A stretch of DNA of 18,134 nt, from assembly GCA_023411715.1 (NCBI GenBank), contig JAEYOM010000018.1:1-18134 (forward strand), in the 5' to 3' direction. Origin of the DNA: Bacillota bacterium (GTDB lineage: Bacteria; Bacillota; Clostridia; Acetivibrionales; DTU013). Position 1 is the stretch's first letter; the number at the start of each line of letters is the position of its first letter. Of this stretch, positions 1 through 6,014 are shown in pieces. The notes beneath the pieces are model-generated. The model ran no database searches and was not told where the DNA came from. It saw only the letters and a list, made by a program, of their open reading frames with translations. The position numbers and the translations under genes are program-made.

Positions 1-12
1 TAAATAAGCGGG

Positions 13-18
13 TATAAT
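13..18 (+). promoter_or_regulatory. possible -10 box at window edge
   Basis: A perfect TATAAT hexamer lies at the left edge of the window, upstream of the repeat array and the glycosyltransferase gene. Any -35 element would lie outside the window, so this is only a candidate promoter for the + strand genes. Confidence 0.25.
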
Positions 19-26
19 AAAGTAAA

Positions 27-187
27 GGGACACACCATACAAGGTTAGGGGACACACCTTCAAATACCGTTAAAAGGTATGTCCCCAATGGATGCTGTCC
101 AAGTTATGTCCCTTTTCGACGCTAAAGCAATGTGGGAAAGCAATGTACAGGGACACACCTTCAATGGTCCGGTCAAGAAATGTCCCC
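27..187. repeat. degenerate GGGACA/TGTCCC interspersed repeat array
   Basis: Three direct copies of GGGACACACC are seen (27-36, 48-58 with an extra G, 150-159); the second and third are followed by the same TTCAA. Copies in the opposite orientation are GGTATGTCCCC (76-86), TTATGTCCC (104-112) and AAATGTCCCC (178-187). The copy at 48-58 can pair with 76-86 to form a hairpin with a short loop. Short GGGACA-rich inverted repeats of this kind are common in clostridial genomes and resemble REP-like elements that may be moved by Y1-type (IS200-like) transposases; that link is inference, since no transposase is in the window. The array fills the non-coding region before the glycosyltransferase gene. 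Confidence 0.6.
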
Positions 188-231
188 GTTATTATGGTAT
201 ATCCCCTTACAACAAGAGAAAAGGACTTGCG

Positions 232-945
232 ATGAAAGTATTGATTATAATACCCGCATACAACGAAGAAAAAAACCTTTCGGGTCTGCTCGACAGACTC
301 GCAAAGGTCTGTCCGGAACATGACTTCGTCGTTATAAACGACAGTTCGGAGGACAATACTTTAAAGCTCTGCAGGGAGCGCGGCGTACATGTTATAGATC
401 TGCCTGTGAACCTTGGCATAGGCGGAGCAGTGCAGGCCGGTTACATGTATGCACGCTATAGGAACTACGATGCTGCGGTACAGGTGGACGGCGACGGCCA
501 GCATAACCCTGAGTTTATTTCTGTACTGCTGAATGAGCTCGATAACGGCGCGGATCTCTGCATCGGTTCGAGATTCCTTTCTGATGGCGGTTTCCGTTCC
601 ACAGGCGTACGCAGGTTTGCAATACGTTATTTCAGCTGTCTGATCCGTCTGTTTTCGGGTCTCAGGATAACGGACCCGACTTCGGGCTTCAGGGCCTGCA
701 ATCGAAAGGGCATACGGCTGTTCGCGGCAGATTACCCCCGTGATTACCCCGAACCCGAGTCTATTGTAAATGCAGTCAGAAACAAACTAAATGTAAAAGA
801 AGTGCCGGTCATTATGAACGAGCGTAAACAGGGCAGGTCCTCGATCACAAGTATGAAATCGCTCTACTACATGGTCAAGGTCAGCCTTGCCGTCATATTG
901 GCCTCCTTTTACGGATACAGGAGAATGGAGGCGGATCGTTCGTGA
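232..945 (+). CDS. family 2 glycosyltransferase (dolichol-phosphate mannosyltransferase-like)
   Basis: A 237-aa GT2-type (GT-A fold) glycosyltransferase, expected to move a sugar from a nucleotide-sugar donor to a lipid or polysaccharide acceptor at the cytoplasmic face of the membrane. The N-terminus IIIPAYNEEKNL is the classic GT2 opening, VINDSSEDNT follows at about 34-43, and DGDGQH at 86-91 carries the metal-binding DxD. A later segment, ITDPTSGFRACNR (about 146-158), is typical of the DPM1/polyprenyl-phosphate branch. There is no C-terminal membrane domain. The start at 232 is chosen because AAAGGA lies just upstream and the family motif begins at once; an in-frame extension to 79 would translate the repeat array and is rejected. 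The stop overlaps the start of the next gene by 4 bases (GTGA), so the two are translationally coupled. Donor and acceptor cannot be told from sequence. Confidence 0.9.
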   Translation: MKVLIIIPAYNEEKNLSGLLDRLAKVCPEHDFVVINDSSEDNTLKLCRERGVHVIDLPVNLGIGGAVQAGYMYARYRNYDAAVQVDGDGQHNPEFISVLLNELDNGADLCIGSRFLSDGGFRSTGVRRFAIRYFSCLIRLFSGLRITDPTSGFRACNRKGIRLFAADYPRDYPEPESIVNAVRNKLNVKEVPVIMNERKQGRSSITSMKSLYYMVKVSLAVILASFYGYRRMEADRS

Positions 946-1304
946 ATACCAGGCTTCAGATAATAATGATAGTTGCTTCCATGATATTTTTGTTCTATAT
1001 AGTCATGATGCTCCGCAACAGAAAGATAGAGCTGAAATATACGCTGGTATGGCTCTTTGCAGGCCTGTGCCTTATTGTGGTCGCCGTTTTCCCGGGCCTG
1101 TTGAGGCTGCTTTCGAACCTTCTGAACATCGTAGAGCCGGTCAATACGCTCTTCCTATTTATAATTTTCTTTCTGCTGCTGATACTCTTTACGCTCACAA
1201 TAGCGATATCGAGGAACGCTATCCGCGTCAAGACCCTCACTCAGGAAATAGGCATGCTTAAAATGGAACTGGATAAACTGGCAGATGATAAAAAAACGGA
1301 GTAA
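942..1304 (+). CDS. DUF2304 family membrane protein
   Basis: A 120-aa protein with three hydrophobic segments (about 5-24, 33-51 and 67-88) and a charged, probably coiled-coil tail (about 95-115), which is the layout of DUF2304 proteins. These are very often encoded beside GT2 glycosyltransferases and are thought to serve as membrane partners or anchors in envelope glycan synthesis; their biochemical role is not established. The start codon is GTG at 942, overlapping the stop of the glycosyltransferase, with a GGAGG sequence about 10 bases upstream. An ATG-free start and the 4-base overlap fit translational coupling. A strong terminator follows 31 bases after the stop, so this is the last gene of a two-gene unit. 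Confidence 0.85.
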   Translation: MNTRLQIIMIVASMIFLFYIVMMLRNRKIELKYTLVWLFAGLCLIVVAVFPGLLRLLSNLLNIVEPVNTLFLFIIFFLLLILFTLTIAISRNAIRVKTLTQEIGMLKMELDKLADDKKTE

Positions 1305-1335
1305 AAAAGGAATAGACAACAAATATATTAAATAA

Positions 1336-1372
1336 GGTACTATCCTCAAAAATCACGGATAGTACCTTTTTT
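1336..1372 (+). terminator. rho-independent terminator after the glycosyltransferase/DUF2304 pair
   Basis: A perfect 10-bp stem, GGTACTATCC (1336-1345) pairing with GGATAGTACC (1357-1366), has an 11-base loop and is followed by six T (1367-1372). On the minus strand the hairpin is followed by TTATTTAATATATTT, so it may also terminate leftward transcription from the convergent gene at 1389-1577. Confidence 0.9.
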
Positions 1373-1388
1373 ACATCAACCTGATATC

Positions 1389-1577
1389 CTAATCCTCAAC
1401 AAGATCTATGCCTCCCAGAATCATATGGGCTAATCCCAGTCCAACCAATCCCGCACCTAAAGATACCTTGGCATCCCTTTTTGTCATTCCATGCTTTTTC
1501 ATGTCAATGCCCCTAAGTGTTGCACCGGCTGCCGTCACAACGGTACCGATAATCAAAGGCTTTATTCCTTCGCGCAT
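1389..1577 (-). CDS. small hydrophobic protein, unknown function
   Basis: A 62-aa protein starting MREGIKPLIIG. It has two apolar, glycine- and alanine-rich stretches (about 6-21 and 39-57) separated by a basic segment (RGIDMKKHGMTKRD), suggesting a small two-pass membrane hairpin. I do not recognise a named family. The start is fixed by a very strong AGGAGGAGATCAT just before the ATG; a longer in-frame version reaching 1676 lacks such a site and its extra residues do not look like protein. It stands alone, convergent with the + strand genes. Being small, highly hydrophobic and well translated, it could be a membrane-stress or sporulation-type small protein, but nothing in the sequence proves that. 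Confidence 0.75.
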   Translation of the reverse strand: MREGIKPLIIGTVVTAAGATLRGIDMKKHGMTKRDAKVSLGAGLVGLGLAHMILGGIDLVED

Positions 1578-1785
1578 ATGATCTCCTCCTTTTATTAAGA
1601 TATAGATTCTATAATAGTTTTTAGATAACAAAAAGATTTTATGTATATGAAACTGTTTACTTTTCGAAATCCACACCCTCGGAATTGCCTCAAACCGCCA
1701 GAATATTACTGTCTTTTGCCGTCATTTGCTGCCCATTCAATATCTCCTCATAGATAAAACACCCCGTAATATGGTTACGCTCATA

Positions 1786-2043
1786 TTATTTGTATACGAT
1801 TTTTCTGACCGTCTCTGTGGAAAGGCAGTATTCCTCAGCAAGCTCTTCAATACTCGCTTTGTGGAAATACTTATTCCTGATTTCCTCATTGCGCAGATTA
1901 TAAAATGTTCTTGCACCTGAATCATTACCCCATTTTTTACGTTCTGTACTGCTTGGAATATACAGGGTTTCCCCGGAAGCGTATTTCTGTATCTCTTTCA
2001 GCAGTTCATCCGGAAGGATTTCCGATGCATTTCGGTATTTCAT
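1786..2043 (-). CDS. CD3324-family small protein with helix-turn-helix
   Basis: An 85-aa protein starting MKYRNASEILPDELL. The overall pattern (N-terminal NASEILPDELLKEIQKY, then YIPSSTERKKWG) matches the clostridial CD3324 family, small proteins with a Mor-like C-terminal helix-turn-helix. Here the HTH is at about 63-82 (KASIEELAEEYCLSTETVRK), and is expected to bind DNA. The internal ATG at 2041-2043 is chosen because the family starts here; upstream is GTGGGGTG as a modest ribosome site. A longer frame to 2094 would overlap the preceding gene. The gap to the upstream gene is only 13 bases, so the two are probably co-transcribed. Its target is unknown. A 7-bp stem of TAATATG/CATATTA (1767-1788) overlaps the stop but lacks a clear U tract, so I do not call it a terminator. 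Confidence 0.8.
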   Translation of the reverse strand: MKYRNASEILPDELLKEIQKYASGETLYIPSSTERKKWGNDSGARTFYNLRNEEIRNKYFHKASIEELAEEYCLSTETVRKIVYK

Positions 2044-2056
2044 CGAATGCACCCCA

Positions 2057-3097
2057 CTAACTGTTTTTTGCCAAAAACTGCTCCAGCGTATCATACTTGT
2101 TCAGAACAACACCATGATTTTCAATCTCAGAAACTATATACCGCTCCAGTTCATACGCTCTTTGTTTAAAGGCGCTGAGGTCCGCCGCGTCAAAGCTCCC
2201 GAGCAGATCCATTTCCCTTAGACCGAATTCCTCCTTGATAATGTTGAGTTCGTTTTGAAGATTGATTGCATCCGGGAAAGCCCTCTCGTAGTTTTGAGTA
2301 TCGCAATGATGGTAGATTCTGCGCCAGGTCAATGACTCTTCCTCGTACCAGTCCGCCAAGTCTTCAAAGTCGGGCGTTTTTGATTCAGCTGTCTTCAGCG
2401 GCTTGTGAGCTGCAAGAAATCGCCGCGTTGTGCTGATTATCAAGTGGCTGAGATTTTTCAATTCCTCAACCGATTTTGCTTTGACAATTGCTTTAAAATA
2501 AATGATGAAGTTTTCGGGTATCTCCTTCATCTGAGCCAATTCTACGGTCTCCAAATCAAGTCTTTGCCTGAAGTACGTCCCGTTGATGCAAGCGACTGCG
2601 ATGGATAGATAATGTGCTATAAACCCTGCTGCCATCCTCACTTTGTAAAGCGAATCTTCAAACATCATAGTGCGGTAAATTTCCATAGCGGCGTCCAACT
2701 TCTCGAGAGCCTTTTTTAGCATGAAACCTTTATCCTGTAAGTTGGCTTTCAGTCTTTCCTGCATTTCCGAAAATTTGTTTTTGTCCTCTTCATTGCGGAA
2801 ATACAGAATTTTTGCATCACCTAATCCGAATGTGAAATCATCATTAAAATCCGCCATGTTTTCTATGCGCTGCCACGAACGAGGATACAGGTCATGACCC
2901 ACACCGTCGATGATGAAGGTCTGCCCCAGCTTATTTCCGTTGTCGTTTGCAGGCACAAAATAATCAAAGCATTCACCGTGGCAATCATTATCCAGTGAAT
3001 GACCCGAGATTGCTATCAGCAGTGCGACATCGTCTTTGTATTTGTTCTCTATTTGGGTAATAGCCCAATTTGTCAGTTCTTTTTGGTTTGGTTTCAC
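2057..3097 (-). CDS. protein with weak nucleotidyltransferase-like features, function unknown
   Basis: A 346-aa soluble protein with no signal peptide. The first 100 residues faintly recall the nucleotidyltransferase fold of aminoglycoside and MNT-type enzymes: a helix, then LLIAISGHSLDND (27-39) where a GS motif is expected, DYFVPAND (45-52) where the catalytic Asp pair should lie, and GLGDAKILYF (91-100) resembling the late strand of that fold. The remainder, from about 120, is helical and resembles the C-terminal helical bundle found in such enzymes. The match is incomplete: GHS replaces GS and only one Asp of the expected DxD is present, so an inactive or divergent enzyme, or no relation at all, is possible. 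The start is GTG at 3095-3097 behind GAGGTGATTATAA. A promoter lies upstream and the CD3324-like gene follows after 13 bases, suggesting a two-gene unit. Confidence 0.5.
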   Translation of the reverse strand: MKPNQKELTNWAITQIENKYKDDVALLIAISGHSLDNDCHGECFDYFVPANDNGNKLGQTFIIDGVGHDLYPRSWQRIENMADFNDDFTFGLGDAKILYFRNEEDKNKFSEMQERLKANLQDKGFMLKKALEKLDAAMEIYRTMMFEDSLYKVRMAAGFIAHYLSIAVACINGTYFRQRLDLETVELAQMKEIPENFIIYFKAIVKAKSVEELKNLSHLIISTTRRFLAAHKPLKTAESKTPDFEDLADWYEEESLTWRRIYHHCDTQNYERAFPDAINLQNELNIIKEEFGLREMDLLGSFDAADLSAFKQRAYELERYIVSEIENHGVVLNKYDTLEQFLAKNS

Positions 3098-3149
3098 TTA
3101 TAATCACCTCGTCATTGATTGTGTTTAGGAATGATCATCCATTAACAAC

Positions 3150-3178
3150 AGTATATAGGCAAGTGATATATACAACAA
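3150..3178 (-). promoter_or_regulatory. candidate sigma-A promoter of the nucleotidyltransferase-like/CD3324 pair
   Basis: On the minus strand, TTGTTG (3173-3178) and TATACT (3150-3155) are separated by 17 bases, the ideal spacing for a housekeeping promoter. It lies about 50 bases before the GTG start at 3097. Confidence 0.5.
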
Positions 3179-3261
3179 TGCCGAGATTTATTGTAAGAGT
3201 TTTTACCCTACACTCTACTTACCTGATAAAATCATCCCTGTCTCTCCTTCATTAACCGCCG

Positions 3262-4392
3262 CTATTTCCCTGCGATTTTCGGGGGGTCCCTTTCGATGGC
3301 TTCGCGCGGCTGGCCGATCTCGTCGTATGTAACTACTATGTTCTTCCCGATTGCCTTTGCGTGGTACAGCGCCTGGTCCGCCTTTTCCAGAACGTCCTTT
3401 ATTTCCTTCGCATGCCTCGGATATTGTGCGACGCCGCAGCTTACAGTCACCTTCTGATGCCCGTCCTGAGGCCCGAGGTATATGCGCTGCTTCTCGAGCT
3501 GCCTCCTGATCCTGTCCCCTACACTTTTGGCTATGATGATGTCCATATCGCGTATAAGGATCATGAATTCCTCTCCTCCATAGCGTATAGGTATATCAGA
3601 TTTTCTGACGCACTGGCGTATTATATCCGAAAACAGCATTAGCAGCTTGTCACCGGACAAATGTCCGTACGTGTCGTTAAAGCCCTTGAAATTATCCAGA
3701 TCGAACATGAGAACATTCAGAGCCGTGTTGTTGCTGTCTGCATACTCGACCTCTTCCCCGACCTTCTGGTCGAAATAATGGCGGTTGGCGAGGCCTGTGA
3801 GCTTATCCGTGCGCGCAAGTCTGAATTCCTTTTTGCGAAGCTCGTCATATTTTTTGACCTCGCAACTTATCCTGGAGATCGCAAATGCAGCCATAAGGAA
3901 TAACAAATCACGTATCACGAGAGTCGAATAGAGAATATTTTCCGTATAGTACCTCCCCGAGAATATACAGGTGACCGTGTAGACGGCAGCGCTTATTATG
4001 CCGGCTTTCATGGTGCTGGCGAAATCGTTGTATATCCCGCAGAGGCCTATGAGAAAAATGAGAAAAACATAAAGGTCGGACTGCAGCCCGCCTGTAAACA
4101 GGATCAGCAGCAAAATCGAAATTATATCAATGTACAGAACGTTTGCCGAGAACTTTTTGCCTGTGTGAAGATAATAAGCAGTAGCAGCGCCGTTATAGAT
4201 GGCAACAACAGCAAGCGACTCAAGGATCGCATCACTCTGTATCTCAAACCTGTTGCTGGTAATGCTCAGAATAGCGGAAAAGATAAAAATCATCCAGCGG
4301 TAAACCAACATGATCATGTTGCTCTGCGTACCGGGATTACTTATTTTGTTAGGGTTTCCTTCTTCCTTCTGTGAGTTGGCCCTTTCTTCCAA
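3262..4392 (-). CDS. membrane-anchored diguanylate cyclase (GGDEF)
   Basis: A 376-aa protein that should make cyclic di-GMP from two GTP. The N-terminal half (about 26-173) holds five or six hydrophobic segments, a membrane sensor with no recognised named domain. A short linker (about 175-192) leads to the GGDEF domain, which opens with RTDKLTGLANRHYF (194-207). The signature is GGEEF at 272-276, a fully active form, and RKSD at 263-266 sits exactly five residues upstream as a product-inhibition I-site. No EAL domain is present. The start is a TTG at 4390-4392 with AGGGTGAT upstream; ATG codons further in would remove part of the N-terminal tail only. The preceding gene ends 22 bases away, so it is probably co-transcribed with that 113-aa protein. 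The signal sensed is unknown. Confidence 0.92.
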   Translation of the reverse strand: MEERANSQKEEGNPNKISNPGTQSNMIMLVYRWMIFIFSAILSITSNRFEIQSDAILESLAVVAIYNGAATAYYLHTGKKFSANVLYIDIISILLLILFTGGLQSDLYVFLIFLIGLCGIYNDFASTMKAGIISAAVYTVTCIFSGRYYTENILYSTLVIRDLLFLMAAFAISRISCEVKKYDELRKKEFRLARTDKLTGLANRHYFDQKVGEEVEYADSNNTALNVLMFDLDNFKGFNDTYGHLSGDKLLMLFSDIIRQCVRKSDIPIRYGGEEFMILIRDMDIIIAKSVGDRIRRQLEKQRIYLGPQDGHQKVTVSCGVAQYPRHAKEIKDVLEKADQALYHAKAIGKNIVVTYDEIGQPREAIERDPPKIAGK

Positions 4393-4414
4393 AAAATCAC
4401 CCTGCTAAATATAT

Positions 4415-4756
4415 TCACTTTAGGTCGATGCCGGTAAACTTCGGTTTGTCTCCGTTCAGATACACCTTTATATGGCTGTGTTTATCGAATTCCGATATTT
4501 CCCGATTGGCTGCCTTGATATAAATATCGACACTTTTCCTTACATCGATAAATATCCTGTCAAATATTTCGCTCTGCAGGATCCTTATTATGTTATCTAT
4601 ATATTTCAGCGGTGAATGGGCAGTCCTCGCCTCCAATATGACCGGTATCTTCGTATCCGAATCGGGCCCGAACACCTGCGCATGGATACAGCCGGGTTCG
4701 ATACTGTTGTCCGTGGGATAAAGCATGTCCCTTTCGAATAGAAGGTCGGATTTCAT
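4415..4756 (-). CDS. conserved-looking 113-aa protein, unknown function
   Basis: A cytoplasmic 113-aa protein with no signal peptide and no membrane segment. It appears to be an alpha/beta protein: strand-like HAQVFG (25-30) and KIPVILEAR (36-44), a helix around 50-62, then FDRIFIDVRKSVDIYIKA (65-82) and a final strand HIKVYLNGD (95-103). I do not recognise a family. The start is secure, with GGAGGACTTCAT directly before the ATG. It sits 22 bases upstream of the diguanylate cyclase and probably shares its transcript, so a role as a partner or regulator of that enzyme is possible but is only a guess from position. Confidence 0.75.
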   Translation of the reverse strand: MKSDLLFERDMLYPTDNSIEPGCIHAQVFGPDSDTKIPVILEARTAHSPLKYIDNIIRILQSEIFDRIFIDVRKSVDIYIKAANREISEFDKHSHIKVYLNGDKPKFTGIDLK

Positions 4757-4789
4757 ATGAAGTCCTCCGTTACGATATTTTGTACTTAT

Positions 4790-4795
4790 AGTATA
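4790..4795 (-). promoter_or_regulatory. possible -10 box for the 113-aa protein and diguanylate cyclase unit
   Basis: TATACT on the minus strand in an AT-rich 48-base gap between the lytic transglycosylase stop and the ATG at 4756. No convincing -35 hexamer is visible at the right distance, so read-through from polA-coaE is an alternative. Confidence 0.3.
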
Positions 4796-4804
4796 AAAAT
4801 ATCA

Positions 4805-5377
4805 TTAAAATTCATTTTCGTAAAGTCTTTTGTAAACCGAATAGTTCTTTTTGACCTTTTTTATGTATTGATCCGTTTCCGGGAACGGAATGCGCTCAAG
4901 CGTCTTCCCGTCCGGGCTCAGGCTTTTATCCCTGAGCCATTGGTTGACGTTTCCGCTGCCGCCGTTGTAAGCCGCCAGAGCCAGATCCATGTCGCCGAAT
5001 TCCCCATATAGCGACGAAAGGTACCAGCAGCCGATTTTTATATTCGTCTCGGGTTCAAACAGGTCATCGCTGGCATAATTCTTCATTCCCAGCTTTCCGG
5101 CTGCCCATTTGCCCGTTTTCACGGATATCTGCATCAGGCCTCTGGCATTAGCATGCGAGACCGCGTCCGGCTTAAAATTGCTTTCGACATTGATAACCGC
5201 CGTAACAAGATAGGGGTCAAGGTCGTATTTCTCCGAATACTCGCTGACCAACCCGGAATATTTTATTGGATAGACCGTTTTGACCGCTGTGTACAGTGAA
5301 AAAACTGCAGCGGCTGAAATAACAAGAAAAACAATAAGAGCTATCAGTATCCTTTTGACTTTTCTCCTTTTACCCAT
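4805..5377 (-). CDS. membrane-anchored lytic transglycosylase (SLT domain)
   Basis: A 190-aa protein that should cleave the beta-1,4 bond between MurNAc and GlcNAc in peptidoglycan, leaving 1,6-anhydro ends. A basic N-terminus (MGKRRKVKR) and one hydrophobic segment (about 9-28) give a signal anchor, so the enzyme faces the cell wall. The SLT domain of the Slt70 type follows: catalytic Glu65 in NVESNFKP, ARGLMQIS (78-85), and AAYNGGSGNV (135-144), all in the standard order. The start at 5377 overlaps the coaE stop by 8 bases (ATGGGTAA); a longer frame to 5452 would run far into coaE and add residues before the signal anchor. The polA-coaE-SLT order is recurrent in Clostridia, probably as co-transcription rather than a shared pathway. 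Confidence 0.93.
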   Translation of the reverse strand: MGKRRKVKRILIALIVFLVISAAAVFSLYTAVKTVYPIKYSGLVSEYSEKYDLDPYLVTAVINVESNFKPDAVSHANARGLMQISVKTGKWAAGKLGMKNYASDDLFEPETNIKIGCWYLSSLYGEFGDMDLALAAYNGGSGNVNQWLRDKSLSPDGKTLERIPFPETDQYIKKVKKNYSVYKRLYENEF

Positions 5378-5987
5378 CAGTACGCTGCCACTCCTGCTTT
5401 TTTTGGAGGAACAGCCTGACGACTGCCTGTTCCAGATCCTCAATGCTGCCATTGTTGTGCAGAATTTCGTCCGCCAGTTTCAGGTACTCGTCCTCCCTTA
5501 GCTGCGAATCTATTCTGTCGGATACTTCACCGTATGAAAGTCCGCTTCTTTCCATTACCCTGTTTATCCTCGTTTCACGCTCCGCAGAAACCACCCACAC
5601 TTCGTCCGAAAGATCCAAAAAACCCTTTTCCACCGGTATAGGCGCGTCGATCACGATGATGTCCCATTTGCCTGAATTTTTAAGTATTTCTACCGTATCG
5701 TATATTTTCTCCGTAATATGCTTATGAGTAATATAATTGAGGGCATGCAGCTTCACCTTGTCTCCAAAAGCCATAGAAGCCAGTTTTGCTCTGTTCAGTT
5801 CACCGTTTTCACCGACAATTTCTTTCCCGAAATATTCCACCAGTTCGTCAAATGCCTTGCCTCCGGCCGCAGTTACGCTCTTTGCCAGAACATCGGCATC
5901 GACCACGGCTGTGCCAAGATCCCTGAGAGTTCTTGAAACTGCGCTTTTACCGCTCCCTATGCCGCCCGTTACCCCAATAATTTTCAT
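5370..5987 (-). CDS. coaE: dephospho-CoA kinase
   Basis: A 205-aa enzyme for the last step of coenzyme A synthesis, ATP-dependent phosphorylation of the 3' hydroxyl of dephospho-CoA, in the cytoplasm. The Walker A loop GGIGSGKS is at 8-15, followed by VVDADVLAKSV (28-38), the DAD segment typical of CoaE, and a lid region rich in Arg (RETRINRVMER). Length is normal for the family. The start at 5987 is chosen because MKIIGVTGG is the family N-terminus and AGGTGA lies just upstream; starts at 5993 and 6008 are too close to, or lack, a ribosome site. The gap from polA is 27 bases and the downstream transglycosylase overlaps, so the three genes look like one operon. Confidence 0.96.
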   Translation of the reverse strand: MKIIGVTGGIGSGKSAVSRTLRDLGTAVVDADVLAKSVTAAGGKAFDELVEYFGKEIVGENGELNRAKLASMAFGDKVKLHALNYITHKHITEKIYDTVEILKNSGKWDIIVIDAPIPVEKGFLDLSDEVWVVSAERETRINRVMERSGLSYGEVSDRIDSQLREDEYLKLADEILHNNGSIEDLEQAVVRLFLQKKQEWQRTDG

Positions 5988-6014
5988 TGTCATCACCTGT
6001 TTTGCCATACCCTG

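Noticed and set aside
79..231. In-frame N-terminal extension of the glycosyltransferase to an ATG at 79
   Set aside because: The extra 51 residues translate the GGGACA repeat array, are unlike GT2 N-termini, and the ATG at 232 has its own ribosome site directly before the family motif.
1767..1788. Terminator for the CD3324-family gene
   Set aside because: The 7-bp AT-rich stem overlaps the stop codon and is not followed by a U tract on the minus strand.
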